64,000 bases of DNA from Xestospongia muta (taxonomy: Eukaryota; Porifera; Demospongiae; Haplosclerida; Petrosiidae): positions 16,304,263 to 16,368,262 of the forward strand of contig OY848918.1 in the NCBI GenBank assembly GCA_963693285.1. The letters run 5' to 3'. A program made the translations under genes and the position numbers. Under the pieces are notes generated by a model that saw only the letters and a list, made by a program, of their open reading frames with translations, searched no databases and was not told the DNA's origin. Each line of letters begins with the position of its first letter. Position 1 is the first letter of the stretch. This document shows positions 12,705-27,700 of this stretch, piece after piece.

Positions 12705-15700
12705 CTAGCATGTATAATTATTATTATAGTAATAGCTTAATGACAAACCTGATTCCTTGAGAAGGAATTGACAGATTTCAATGGCAAGTGATTTCTTCTG
12801 AAGCGGACCATCTAAAATACTAATGATGCTGCCCCATGTCACTGGAGATGGCTCATTATCCAACCAGCTTTGCAACATTTTGGACATCTTCACTTGGTCA
12901 GAGTAATTAGAATGACACAATCCCTCAATAGTGTTAGAGTCAACTCCAAGTAAATCCCCTATCTCTTGCCATTTTGCAGTGAGAGAAGAAAGAAATGTGA
13001 GGAGAAAACGTTTCTCGGGTTTATTTGCTGTGAAGTAAAAAAGTACTATCAATGCAATAAAGTGAATATGCTCTAAAATAAGACCTACTATAAAGAATTA
13101 TTATTATGGTAATAAATATAATTAATAATAGTAAAAACATGTAAGCCACAAACTTCCTTGTTATATAAACTGTAAAGAAGTGTACAAATGTCTAAAACTA
13201 AAGATGCTGCAATACATCAGGTATTTGGGGCTCCATAGATATTAAATGCATGGTGACAGAAAAGATACTATAGAGATATAAAGAACTCCCAGTCATTTTG
13301 TTCTTATTGTGCTAATGTCTAAGGACAATTCACAGAAAATCATGATCTCTTTGTGCTAGTCGATCAGAACAGTGCAGACATCAGATCAATTGCCTTGTTT
13401 GCTCGCCTTTTAAATTATTAATATTAACACTATTAATTCTCCAGTTCCTATTTATCAACATGTATATTTATCATGTATTTACATCATTAATGTTATTAAA
13501 CACTTGTGTTCACTATGTCTAACAGACATCATTGTTACAATTGAAATCACATTTTAATAATCTATTACTGTAATTATGGAGAAAATGTTTTCATTATACC
13601 TCTAATATTGGATGTTAAAGATGGTGATAATAATGGTATGGGAGAAAGATAATTGCTTGGTGCTAGACCTTCTTGAATACCATATCGTACCAACCACCAT
13701 CCATCTTGTCCTGTTTCCATGGTAATGACATCAACAATGTCACCTTCTTTGATGGTGATTTCATCATCTTGACTGGCAGTGTAAGAGAACATAACTTTAG
13801 CTTTTAATTGGTCATGAGGTGAACCCATTAAATCAAATGATGATAAATGGGTAGGCTTCTCTGGAACTAGAGAATTTAAATAACTATTAATGATAGATAC
13901 TCTATTTGACTATAGAGTTAACATTGATATTACTACTAAAGCTGATATAACCTTCATTAGTCACTATAGAGAAGAACCAACTAAAATCAACTAAATGAGA
14001 CTTATTTTGTGCCCTCAAATTTAATATCTGGTTCCTATGCTTATGAATCAACATGTCATTATATTATGCAATATGACAAAAAATAGTAATGTTGACCAAA
14101 CATAACAGATATTACTGCTACAATGAAAACCACTTCAATATAATCTACTAATATAATTATGAAGAAATATTTTTATTATACCTCTAATGTTGGAAGCTAA
14201 AGATGATTGTACTGAATGTATGAGAGAGAGATAATTGCTTGGTGCTAAACCTTTTTGAATATCAAATAGTACCATCCACCATCCATCTTGTCCTGTTTCC
14301 ATGGTAATGACATCAACAATGTCACCTTCTTTGATGGTGATTTCATCATCTTGACTGGCAGTATAAGAGAACATAACTTTAGCTTTTAACTGGTTATGAG
14401 GTGAACCCATTAAATCAAATGATGTTGATAAATGGATAGGCTTCTCTGGAACTAGAGAATTTAAATGACTATTAATGATAGCTACTCTATTTAACAATAG
14501 AGTTAACATTGATATTACTACTAAAGCTGATATATACTTTATTTGTCAGTATAGAGTTGCTATTAACTAAATGAGACTTAGTTTGCATCCTCACATTGAA
14601 TATTAGGTTCCAATGCTTATGTATCAATATCTCATTATATTATACAATTTGACTGAAAATAGTAATCTTAAGTAAAGCTAAATGATATCATAGCAATATA
14701 GACCCCACTGAAATTATCACATTTTGAACAGTTTACAGTTTAAAGAAATACATTTATTTTACCTTTAATATTGCAAGGTAAAGATGGTAGTACTGATGGA
14801 ATGAGGGAGAGATAATTGCTTGGTGCCAATCCTTTTTGAATACCATTTCGTACCAACCACCATCCATTTTGTCCTGTTTCCATGGTGATAACATCAACAA
14901 TGTCACCTTCTTTGATGGTAATCTCGTTATCTTGGACAGCAGTGTACGAAAAAATGACTTTAGCTTTTAACTGGTCATGGGATTGTTCTCTTGAATCATG
15001 TGATGAAGTATGGACAAGCTTCTCTGGTACTAGAAAATCAGCAGGAGATTAAATGGAAATTATTAATAAACCATATATCAAAATTCCTACAAAGATTGTA
15101 ACTAATAAATATGATGATATCATATAAAGTCACCATCATCCTTTTACATTGATTTATGCTTTGCAAAGATGTGACAAACTCTTATAACTAGAGGTGTTAA
15201 AATATATCAGGTCCTTAGGCTCCATACATGCCAAATTCATAGTGATTGACTTGCTAGTCATTTTGTTCTTATAATACTAATATTGAGACACAGTTCACAG
15301 AAAGTCATGATTTCCTAGTGCTTATCAGTCAGTAGATATCAAATCAATTACCTTGTTTGCCAGACCTCTTAATTTAATCAGTATTAATACTATTGCTATC
15401 ATTTACACAAATGTAGGATATGAAGCAATGTTTGATTCTTTGTTATACAGTTCTTATGCTTATACATCAACATCTTATTTATATGTACAATATGCTATAT
15501 GACTAAACAATGGTGTTAACTATTATTACTACATTGGTTTTTCTCCAATCTCATTTAAATAGAAATATATGAAGAAAATGACTTCAATTCACCTTCAAAT
15601 GTGGGAGGTAAAAGTGGCAGTACTGATGGTGAACATTCTATATCTACATCAGTGACTTGATTGTCTAGAGTGAATATAAATAATCAATTAAACACATTAT

Positions 15701-18700
15701 TTGTTTTCTCTAAAAAGTAGTCGTTATTAATATTATGTGAAAATAAATTAACCTGACTTAGTTTCTTCTTTCAAAGTAGTGGTGCTGTAGTTGCCTTTGT
15801 TAATGTCTTCCTTTTCTAAATATGCACATGAAATTAAGTCACCTTGTACAGTGAATTATAATAACTCACCAAATCCTTCCATCCATGGCTGAAACTTTTT
15901 AATTAATTCCACAGGTGGCAAATCTTGAATAGTACAAGACACTTTAATTTCTTTTCTTTTGTTAACAGTAGCAAGTGCTACATGAATAGGAGGCATATCT
16001 CGCTGAGCTTGATGTTTTAGGTTACAGAGAGCACCAGGTTTACACTTTAGAGCAGATGGATGATAAGCTAAAGGCTCAGCACAGGACTCAATGGCAGCAG
16101 TAACTAGAGAACGTAATGAGGAACATTCAGCTGGATCACCAGTCCAATAGATTTCCATCCATAGCATTGTGTCTACTAAAAGTAATGATCCATGAGGCTC
16201 TAACGACTGCAATTTAACAGCAAATCGGAGCTGACAAGGAAATTGTGCATTCAGACACTCGAGTGTGAAAAGTGGAGGCTCTTTACGATTCAATAATGCT
16301 ACAACAGCTGCTGGGAATACACCCTAGAAACAAAAGAATGTGAACAAACATTATATTGATCATTCTTACTTGAGGCACAACTCCATGTTGAAAAGATAAA
16401 ACCAATGGTTCACATGTTTTGATGAACTTTTTCTTTTCGTTAGTGGTTAGATGTTTAGGAGATAAAGCAGTTGGAATGAAGTAATACGTAGACTCTTCAC
16501 GATGAACTTCAGCTACAATACAGAGGTCACACAGCAAACGTAATAGGTCAGTTTTTTCAAAAAGACCTGGTGCAAATTGAATAGATACGAGATCTAGAAG
16601 ATCTATTGTAAACAAGCCTTCTTGTTGAAGTCGACAGTGAGCATTTGGTGGCAAAAGTTTTCCTTCTTGTAATAGCATTTCAGGGAAATCAACGAATGAT
16701 ATACGAATTATATTGGAAAGCGCATCCAAGAAATATTGTGGATTTGTAAAAACGAGGTGAGAGCAAGTGTTAAAGTGTAGAAAAACTGAAAGAGACTTGA
16801 AAAATGCAATAGCTCCTTTTATTTGAGCCTCAGTCATTCCTAGTGTCTGACCAACGTCTTGACATCGAGTTTGAGATACAATACCATGATCATTTTTCTC
16901 CCCTTCTTCTTTGACGTTAGACTCCAAAACATACCAACGAATAGGGACTTTCTTCTCAACAACTGCTTTCTTATGCCCCATAACATATGTTCTAACAAGA
17001 GATGAGAGATCTTCACGATCTTTTAGGCACATATTATCAACAGGAAAGATAAGCTCTTGCTTTGATTTATTATAAAATATCAATTGATCTTTGTATTGTT
17101 GCAAAGCTGCTATAAGTTGTGCATTCTTTTTTTTTAATGACTCACGAAACAACTTTCCCAGACCTCTCATTTTGTCTTCATAGGTACCAATGATGAGGAA
17201 TGTAGGCAATGACTCACTGTCAGAATCATCAACAGCAGCAAGCTTAGCTGATGAAATGGATCGTACATATGTTGTAATGAGCTGAAGATTTGTCATCCTA
17301 AGCTCTTTAGGCTGAGTTAATGGCTTGCCATCAATAGAATATTGAAAGATTGGCTTACTTGACAGTCGATCTGTCAACTTGTGTACAATCACAATGACTG
17401 TATTGCCACGTACAAATGCTCTAGAAACATCAGCAAATTGTGGTTGACCACCACTATCAAGTACGTATATCCAAGTTGACTGGGAGAGTTGTTGAGAGGC
17501 TGCACCTTTCATTGCAGAGAGAATATTTTTTGACAGTTGTAGAACGTTATCCTTTCTGGCTGGCTTTGGAACAGCCATATCACACTCAACAGATCCAAAA
17601 TCATTCAAAGGCTGAACAGAACCATCTTTTTCCTTAACAACACCTTTTCTTCTGTTTGATGGATGACTTGATTCCTTAGGTAGAGTATCTTCATTTTGAA
17701 TTGCATTTGATTTGGGATTTGGTTCTTTCTCATTTTTAGAATAATATTCTAAAGTTGTGGTGGTACTTTGTTCATCCGAAATTACCAAAGAGGGTTTTAG
17801 AGAAATAGAATGTCTTGCAACATCTGAGTGTGCTGTTTCTTTTCCCTTTATTTTTTCAATATTTGATAGTGGTGTTTCCTTTTTTGGTATAGAAGGCAGA
17901 AAATGCTGTTTACCTTCCGTGGGATTTAAGCTTGCTTGTACACGAATGTCTTCTGCTAGCATTCGCATTAGTTCCTTTGTATCAACCATTTCCCAATTTT
18001 TTGTACCATCAAGAGTAGCTACTCTTTCAACAGCTCTTATTGGCCGATCAGCAATAGCTGTGCTGTAATGATGATATGGTGGCTCCCACTCAAAGAGAAG
18101 ATGCTTGAAAGAGGTCTTACCGACAGCTGGAGGACCCACCAAAAGCAATTTTATGATTGAGAGGATAACATAACCTTCATCAAGAGCTTGCAATAAAATA
18201 CTTTTGTCTGAACAAATAATAAAGTTTAATCATTTCCATATCTGAGATAGTTTGAACTTACTGTTATGATCAATTTGATCAATTTGATCCATGAGCTTTT
18301 TGTAGAAATCATTAGCCCTCCTTTTAGCTATTGTCAAAGCTGTGTCACCATTCTGATTAAAACAAATTCAGGTAATTTCTTCAGTCCAACTATGAATGAG
18401 TAATTCCATGCACTGCTTTGCAAGACATAGTTCATAACTATTATTTTGTAAATTGATATAAAGCAAATACAAAATAAACTTGTATGCTTTATTTATTTCT
18501 CATATCTGGCATATTTTATTTATTACCTGTGCCAAAAATTAATATGAAGTGAATTAATTTTAATAATCTTATTCACAGTTGTATCATTATTGATACTGTC
18601 CTTGATTATATAAAGTACATAATAAAATTCATTTTTTTGTGCAATGTTATGTATATTATTATAATATATAAACTAACTTTATTATGTAATTGCTTGTCAG

Positions 18701-21700
18701 CTCCTTTTTCTAATAGAAGTATTGCTGTTGACTGGTGTCCCTCCTGACAAGCTAATATCAATGGAGTGTTGTTATCCTAGAAAAAGAAACAAAATTTTAA
18801 TCTTATATTTTTGATGATTACATTTCTTATGTTGTCATCACTACTTTTAATCAGTTATATAACAGCATACTATTACAGTTTAATATTAATATATATTCAT
18901 TTACACAATTTGAGTGTGTTACACATACTCCATATAAGTTTCAAAAAGATGGAAATCAGAGACAAAAGCAAGTATTTTTGGAATAGCAAGCAAAACAAAA
19001 GCATTTAATTTACTTTTTCAACTGAAGTGCTGAGAGAAATACTCTATTATCATTCTGATGAAATCAATATGACTCAAAACAAAAGGACATTTAGGTAGTA
19101 AAAGACCAAAAGGGTAGGTATGATGGTAATTACAACACTTGTATGTCTTCAACATGATATATCTTTTGATTTTGTATGGACTAATGTTGGAACAATATCG
19201 ATGATGATGAACCAATGATGACATGGCAAGATGGTAATTACAATACTTCAAAATAAGGTATCGTTTGACCACCTATGGACTAATGTTGAAACAATTGCTT
19301 CATAACTTAATTTGCTAGCATATGGCAATATATGATGATGGTTTAATGTACCAAAGTCTGAATGATTTGTGTTTTAAGATCAATTTTTAATCATGACTAT
19401 GCTACAATGTTACTTGCTGGGATTGCTATTAATTCCCCTGGCTCTTGTGATAGTAATTACAAAGTGACTGGCATTTTGCAAGCAATCATTTCATAGTCAC
19501 ACATATAAATTTATGTGTATAATTTTCAAATCAGGAATCATTTATATCTCTAAAGTCAAAAGAACAGAGTATAGTAAATTTCAGTGTAAACTATTTCTTT
19601 TTGATTGTATTTAAAACTTATCATATCCAGTTACCACAGTGATTACTTTTGACTGGTCCTCTACTAATGCCACATGGTCATTTATAACCTGGCTGTGATA
19701 GATACTCATCATTCCCTGTCTGAAAGACATGTCTCCTTGACTTAAAGCCGTATCAGCATGAAGGTAAAACCACCAAGTAAACCAATTAGACCAGCTGGAT
19801 GAAGAGGCAGATGTTATCACTTAGAATGAATTTTTAATTAACCAGATAACGGCTAGACTACATTCTCTACCTGTTCAGTGGACATCTTCACTAGGGTCCA
19901 TAGACATTGCCAGAATTCCTTTTCTAGAGTAATGGCCAGAATTCCTTCTCTAAGGCTAAGTAGTTGGTTCACGAGAAAATGGCTAGACTTCCTTTTCTAG
20001 GGTTGAGTAGTTGTGTTTGCGGTAAAGAATGAAGACTTTAATAAATCTATACTAAAATTTTATAATGTATTTGTTATTGTTTGCGTAATATTCAGGAATA
20101 TACAGTACTCAAAACAACAAGGAATCACTGAGTGACATAAGAAAGCCAAATAACATTCAATATGATATCCAGACAACGCATATTAAGCAAACAACTTTGT
20201 AAGTGATGATCTTTTTTATTTTACATCATTAATTATTTGTCATTCAAATGATTTTGAATGACATTAGCAGTAGTTTTATGATTCACAATAATTTTGTATT
20301 TTTTTGAAATGACTAACAATCAAAATTATTTCCATCATAAAAGCCTACTTCATTCTGTCATTATAAATCTGATGGTCTACTTTGTTACTGTTATGAGTGT
20401 AGATAAAACAAAAGACCTTTAAAGTTATATAAAAGAGAAATAGACAAAACATTGACGCTGAATAGTTAGTGCTAGAGTTGTAGATATATTAGTGTTGATC
20501 ATTCTATAGGTAGAGATGAGCCTACCCTCACATAAAAATGAACATCTAGTGCATATAATATAAGCCATTGCCTTTACAGGCTACTTCTTTGATATAAAAT
20601 GTAACAATAAATAAAAAATGTATACTGACATAGTTTGAGTTTTCTTCTTTACTTATGATTGCATACATCTATTGACTCTTGAATGATTGAATTATTAATA
20701 GTAAATGGCATTGGATATTCTCTCAGAGATAATTCAGAAGTTCACAATTTGAGTAGGCAGCTGTATCTGAATTCACAGTATCCTTATAAAATTTGCAAAA
20801 GCTCTATTGATCTTTATCCGGGAAACAATGGTACTAAGATTGCCATAAATTAACTGACCATTACTTATAATCTATACCTTACACTATAAAGTACTTATAA
20901 ATTAACTACACTAATATATGTGACCGTAGATGCAAAAAGAGCACCAAAGTCGGGATTTACACATTTTTGTATTCAAAGAAAAGCTGTATGATTACACGTC
21001 ACAAAAAAAAATTGGAGGGATAGAAGTATGAGTGCCCAAGTCAATACTTAAAATGTCTACTTGTTCCCACATTAGTCACATTACTATATTTAGATATCCA
21101 TACTACAGACAACTGTATATATTCAACAACGAATTTAACGCTGGTTCTTTAGGTTAATGATGCAGTTAAACATTAAACTTTCTTTAAAAGTCAGCCCTAA
21201 GATACATTATTGGCCAACGTCTTATTAATGAAAAAATTGTAAAAAACTATGACATCCCTAGTGTTTGTTAAAGTGCTTCTTATGCAATTTGTGTAAGAGG
21301 TTGTGATTGTCCATATTCAAAAGACCAAGTTGTCCCAATAGCATTATCCAAGAAAGACATAGGGACTTCAGGTTCCTCCAAATAGAGGTGGAATCATCTC
21401 AGTCACAGTTGTAATATTAACACTTTTGGTGGTCATTAATCGAGAGACTGACTACATGTCAACCGACTAAAACTTAGCCCCGCCTTTTTACGCAACACCC
21501 ACAAAAATTAGAATAGCTTTATTGTAATTAATTATGTAGCTTGTGGAATAAATGGTGTTCTTTTTTATTTTTACATTAACACCAAACATTATAGAAGCAT
21601 TGTAACTGGTACTAATAGAAAAAGCATTTCTGATGGAATCTCTAGGGTAATTTAATGTGTCAAACTAATCTTAATCAAAACAATTTGATCAAGGTGGTTA

Positions 21701-24700
21701 CAAGCATTTTCATAACGGCTTTTAAGAGCTTGATAACCAGCTGGAGTGTATTTATGCCACACATGATGTTTAGTACACATAACAATTGGAGGTACTGTCA
21801 TTTTATTGAACATTTTGCAACAACTAGCACAAACAAATAATTATTATGTTTCCAGAAAATGCAGAGAATTTGAAGTGTTCAGATTTTCTCAAATTGATAT
21901 CAACAAAGATATCAGTTCAACATTATTGTAAATAAAAGATCCTTGCTATTAAATGCTTGTTTTTTTAAATGCAATTGCTCGAGCATAATATTACAGTTGT
22001 CTAAGGGTTGAGTAGCTGTGTTTGAGGTAGAGAATGAACTTTTGATTCCTAAGAAAATGGTTAGACTTCTTCTCTAAGGGTTGAGAAGTTGTATTCGAGC
22101 TAGAGAGTGAACTTTTGAATCCACGGATAATGGCCAGACTTCCTTCTTTAAGGGTTGAGTAGTTGTGTTTGAGGTAGAGAATGAACTTTTGATTCTGCAA
22201 AAAATGGCAAGAATTCCTTTTCTAAGGGTTGAGTAGTTGTGTTTGAGCTAGCGAATGAAGTCTTGATTCTTCAGATAATGGCCGAACTTCCTTCTCTAAG
22301 GGTTGAGTAGTTGTGTATGAGGTAGAGAATGAACGTTTGATTCTCTAAATAATGGCTAGACTTCCTTTACTAGGCTTGAGTAGTTGTGTTCTCTATCTGT
22401 TCTTATTTTCAATCACAACTGGTAGGAATGTGTTCCTACAGAAATATGATGGAGGATAGCTTTGATAGAGGCATGTTATGAATACGTTCTTTATACACAA
22501 CTTGATTTGATTAGGTACCTTGAGGATAACAGTTATATGTAGGTGGATGTGAAGCTTTAGGAGCAGAGACAAGTGTTTTACTTTTTTACTTATAACAGTA
22601 ACAGGGAATGGAGACAGTGGTCTTTCAGAGACCAGTGGTATCCTTATCTTGAGTTGTATCCAGTCCTGAAAGGTAACATTAACTTCAACCCATAGACACT
22701 GTTGCAACATTCGAATATCCCATAGAACTATGTTCAAAATTCCATAAGCTGCCTTAGTGCTGCACAAATGTAGAAATTTACTCTTCATCAACATTAACAA
22801 CTCTTCCTGTTGATGACATGATATTTAACTTGAGTCTTTCCATTAAAATTGACAGCTTTGGGTGATAGTGTCCTTGCAATGTCTTTGTTGTCCTTCCACT
22901 TGATTAACCGATTATACGTGAAATTCTATTACACCGCAAATACACGTGACAGCGAAATTTATTTGAAGAAAAATTAGAAAATGACCTTTTAGGTTGACCT
23001 GTAAAGAGTGAGTTTTACTGAAAGAACTAGGCAGATTGGTATAGAGAAGGTTCGCTCAGAATGAAGATGAGTTCGAGAAGTAGACATCTATATCTTGAAA
23101 ATTGGCTGTAGACATTACTACGACGAAGATATAATAGCGCGAGTAAAGCACTTTATCGTACACCAAGCTAAAGCAAGTGGATCGCTGAATCTGAAGCTGC
23201 TATACAAACTACTGAAGGCATTGCTATGTCTTTTCAAAGCCAGAAATACTCGAAGTAACGTAAGTTTTTGAACTATAGAGTATTACTAAGCAGTATGTAT
23301 ACGTTAAAGTTTTTCTGTTTCTGCTCATACAATAGTGACAATTGCTCGTGATTGTTGTAGCCATTGGCGATTTTAATTTTTTTTGATAGGTTTAGTAAAT
23401 GTTACAATGTGATTATAGGAAACTATATATGATCAGTAGTGGACTGATGTATATAATACATACAGATTTTATGAGATATTGTATGAATGGTATATTTATA
23501 TTGTGCAAATATTACTGGTATTGTTTTGTGTGCCACATTAGGAAGCAATCTTTAGCATCACCAGTGTGAAAAAGCCAAACATCACACTGTCTATAATACC
23601 AGGAAGTGACAGGAACCATCAACATGATTGTGGTGAACTGCATTGTGGTAAGAGTATTGACCTCTTTTCAACTTGTTGTTGTCATCTCTTATTTACATAG
23701 GAAATGATGAAAGATAATTGATGAATAGGTCTTCAATTGTCACCACATGTTAGTCGGCTACAATAGTTACCTATCAACTCTTTTGCTAGCTAAACATAGA
23801 ACTCTTTTATGTTTTAAATGTTGGTGGTTGTGATAGTGATGTGTAAAATGTATGTATTCATGATGGTAACATTGAACAGAAAGAAGACTATATATTTATA
23901 TAACTTGTGTTACTTGATTTTACAACTGCATGTAATAGCCATGGAGCTGATCCCCACAGTCCTCTTCACCTATGTACTTGTTATATATAATATTTTGTGG
24001 ACAAGGTTTATAGGTGCCCTCTCACTCTGACATGCTGTTCCAAGTTGGTTTGAATAATATATAATGTGAAGCAATATTGCTATTGAGCCATATTCAATGT
24101 GGGAGTGCAGATAATGATGAAATTAAGGTATATTTCAAATAGAAGGTCGAATAATGTTTCAAAGAATCACTTCAACCATTATAAGTTGTACCACTGCTGG
24201 CAGGAATACATTGGCCTATACTAGAAGTGTAAAGGGAATTGGGTCAGAATTTTCCTGTATGATGTCAGTAGAAGTTTAAGATGATGGAGGAAAGTTGTTA
24301 ACCATTAGCATTTTCAGTGTTCCACTGGAATGTGATGTAGTTAACTGATGGTTGAACATTGAGAATAACCTTGTAGGTGCTGAAATAGCGCGAGTAAAGC
24401 AATTTTTCATACACCAAGCTAAAGCAAGTGGGTCCCTGAATCTGAAGCTATACAAACTACTGAAGACATTGATATGTTTTTTAAAGCCAGTAACACTCGA
24501 AGTAGCGAAAGTTTTTGAACTATAGAGTATTACTAAGCAGTATGATACGTTAAAGTTTTTTATGTTTCTGCTCATACAATAGTGACAATTGCTCGTGATT
24601 GTTGTAGCCATTGGCAATTTTTATTTTTTATGATAGGTTTAGTAAATGTTACAATGTGATTATAGGAAACTATATATGATCAGTAGTGGCCTGGATTGAT

Positions 24701-27700
24701 GTATATAATACATACAGATTTTATGAGATATGAGATATTGTACGAATAGATACTTATAGACAAAAGTATATTTATATTGTGCAAACATTACTGGTATTGT
24801 TTTGTGTGCCACATTAGGAAGCAATCTTTAGCATCATCAGTGTGAAAAAGCCAAACATCACACTCTCTATAATACAAGGAAGTGACAGGAACCATCAACA
24901 TGAGTGTGGTGAACTGCATTGTGGTAAGAGTATTGACCTATTTTCCACTTGTTGTTGTCATCACTTATCCTCATAGGAAAATGAGGTAGTTGATGAATAG
25001 GTCTTCAATTGTCACCACATCTTAGTCAACTACAATAGTTACCTATCAACTCTTTTGCTAGCTGAACATAGAACTCTATTATGTTTTAAATGTTGGTGGT
25101 TGTGATAGTGTTTGTGTAAAATGTATGTATTCATGATGGTAACATTGAACAGAAAGAAGACTATATATTTACACAACTTGTGTTACTTGATTTTGCAACT
25201 GTAATAGCCATGGAGCTGATCCCCACAGTCCTCTTCATCTATGTACTTGTTATATATAATATTTTGTGGACAAGGTTTATAGGTGCCCTCTCTGCCCTCT
25301 CACTTACTCTGGCATGCCATTCCAAGTTGGTTTGAATAATATATAATGTGCAACCAATATTGCTATTGAGCCATATGATGTCAGTAGAAGTTTAAGATGA
25401 TGGAGGAAAGTTGTTAAAACCATTAGCATTTTTAGTGTTCCACTGGAATGTGATGTAGTTAACTGATGGTTGAACATTGAGAATAACCTTGTAGGTGCTG
25501 AAATAGCGCGAGTAAAGCAATTTTTCATACACCAAGCTAAAGCAAGTGGGTCCCTGAATCTGAAGCTATACAAACTACTGAAGACATTGATATGTTTTTT
25601 AAAGCCAGTAACACTCGAAGTAGCGAAAGTTTTTGAACTATAGAGTATTACTAAGCAGTATGTATACGTTAAAGTTTTTTATGTTTCTGCTCATACAATA
25701 GTGACAATTGCTCGTGATTGTTGTAGCCATTGGCAATTTTTATTTTTTATGATAGGTTTAGTAAATGTTACAATGTGATTATAGGAAACTATATATGATC
25801 AGTAGTGGCCTGGATTGATGTATATAATACATACAGATTTTATGAGATATGAGATATTGTACGAATAGATACTTATAGACAAAAGTATATTTATATTGTG
25901 CAAATATTACTGGTATTGTTTTGTGTGCCACATTAGGAAGCAATCTTTAGCATCAACAGTGTGAAAAAGCCAAACATCACACTCTATAATACAAGGAAGT
26001 GACAGGAACCATCAACATGAGTGTGGTGAACTGCATTGTGGTATATAAGAGTATTGACCTATTTTCAAATTGTTGTTGTCATCACTTATCCTCATAGGAA
26101 AATGAGGTAGTTGATGAATAGGTCTTCAATTGTCACCACATCTTAGTCAACTACAATAGTTACCTATCAACTCTTTTGCTAGCTGAACATAGAACTCTAT
26201 TATGTTTTAAATGTTGGTGGTTGTGATAGTGTTTGTGTAAAATGTATGTATTCATGATGGTAACATTGAACAGAAAGAAGACTATATATTTACACAACTT
26301 GTGTTACTTGATTTTGCAATTGTAATAGCCATGGAGCTGATCCCCACAGTCCTCTTCACCTATGTACTTGTTATATATAATATTTTGTGGACAAGGTTTA
26401 TAGGTGCCCTCTCTGCCCTCTCACTTACTCTGACATGCCATTCCAAGTTGGTTTGAATAATATATAATATGCAACCAATATTGCTATTGAGCCATATGAC
26501 GTCAGTAGAAGTTTAAGATGATGGAGGAAAGTTGTTAACCATTAGCATTTTCAGTGTTCCACTGGAATGTGATGTAGTTAACTGATGGTTGAACATTGAG
26601 AATAACCTTGTAGGTGCCGAAATATATAGATGAAAGGGGCAACATGTCCTTTAGTTAATAAGTGTACAAAGAAGTCCTATTAAGTGGGCCCAATTTGAAT
26701 GCTCTATCAGAAAAAAATTTGCCTGAAGGTTGCTTAACAATTGCACTCAGTAAGAAGTATTAGAGTAGATAACTAATTCTCTATTTGTGGATTATTGGTG
26801 ATTCAGTTGAAGCTGTTAGCCAGATAAACAGGCTTTACAAATAACACAACAAAGAGCCAGTTGTACTTACCACCAGATAAATAATTGTTTACAGGCATAT
26901 ATCTGATAACATTGATGCCTGGCATTGTTATAATATCTTTGATGAACTATGTTTTTATAATATTGTATCCACAACTCCTTATTCCCTCTTACAATAGTAC
27001 CAGTTTGTGTCGAGAGCTGTCAAAACTACACTAATGTTGCACCAAGTATATAATATAGACCAGTTGGTTGATTGTACTCATTAGATCTAAACTTTGAGAT
27101 TGTTCACATTGTATTTGGTAAATATAACAAGATACATTGTAGTGAAGGTGGGCTGAGATTGTCATTTATTCAATACTTTGGTACTTCCAATTGTACCTTG
27201 GTTGTCAAATATTGTTACTTGAGTAGCTGTAGAATCAATTATAAAAAAATATGTCACATTTGTTGGGTATTTATCAGAGTTTTCTTGGATTGATGCAAGT
27301 GATAGCATATGCTTTGGTATTGGAAAACGAGTTCCAGCATGAATTGACGTTTGTTTCATTGACTTGACCACAATTCAAATAACAAGTTTTATTAATCAAT
27401 TGAATCACTGGCATGTTGACATTTCTGTAATTGGTAAAAGTAAGTTGAGCAGGATTGGGAAAGTAAGACACTTTCAATAGATTCTATAGTTCTATAATTG
27501 TTTACGGCTGCTAAATTTAGTAACTCGTTTAAAGTTGGCAGTGGCTATAGGTTCAGTAACAGGACACGTTATTTTGTAGCTATTGGTCCGGCAAACCAAA
27601 CTACGCCTCATAAACGTAAAACCACACCCACATCAATCATTGCTACTTATGAAGGAATGTCGTTTGTTGGTGGTGAAACTTTTGCGTCTTACGCCGAGCT

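Noticed and set aside
19611..19820. 69-residue minus-strand frame with protein-like composition (SSSWSNWFTWWFYLHADTAL)
   Set aside because: No domain, no splice partners and no second copy to show conservation. It lies in the intron of the large gene on the same strand.
22393..22800. 135-residue minus-strand frame
   Set aside because: Composition is low-complexity and AT-driven, no motif was recognised, and it is not mirrored in the right arm within the window.
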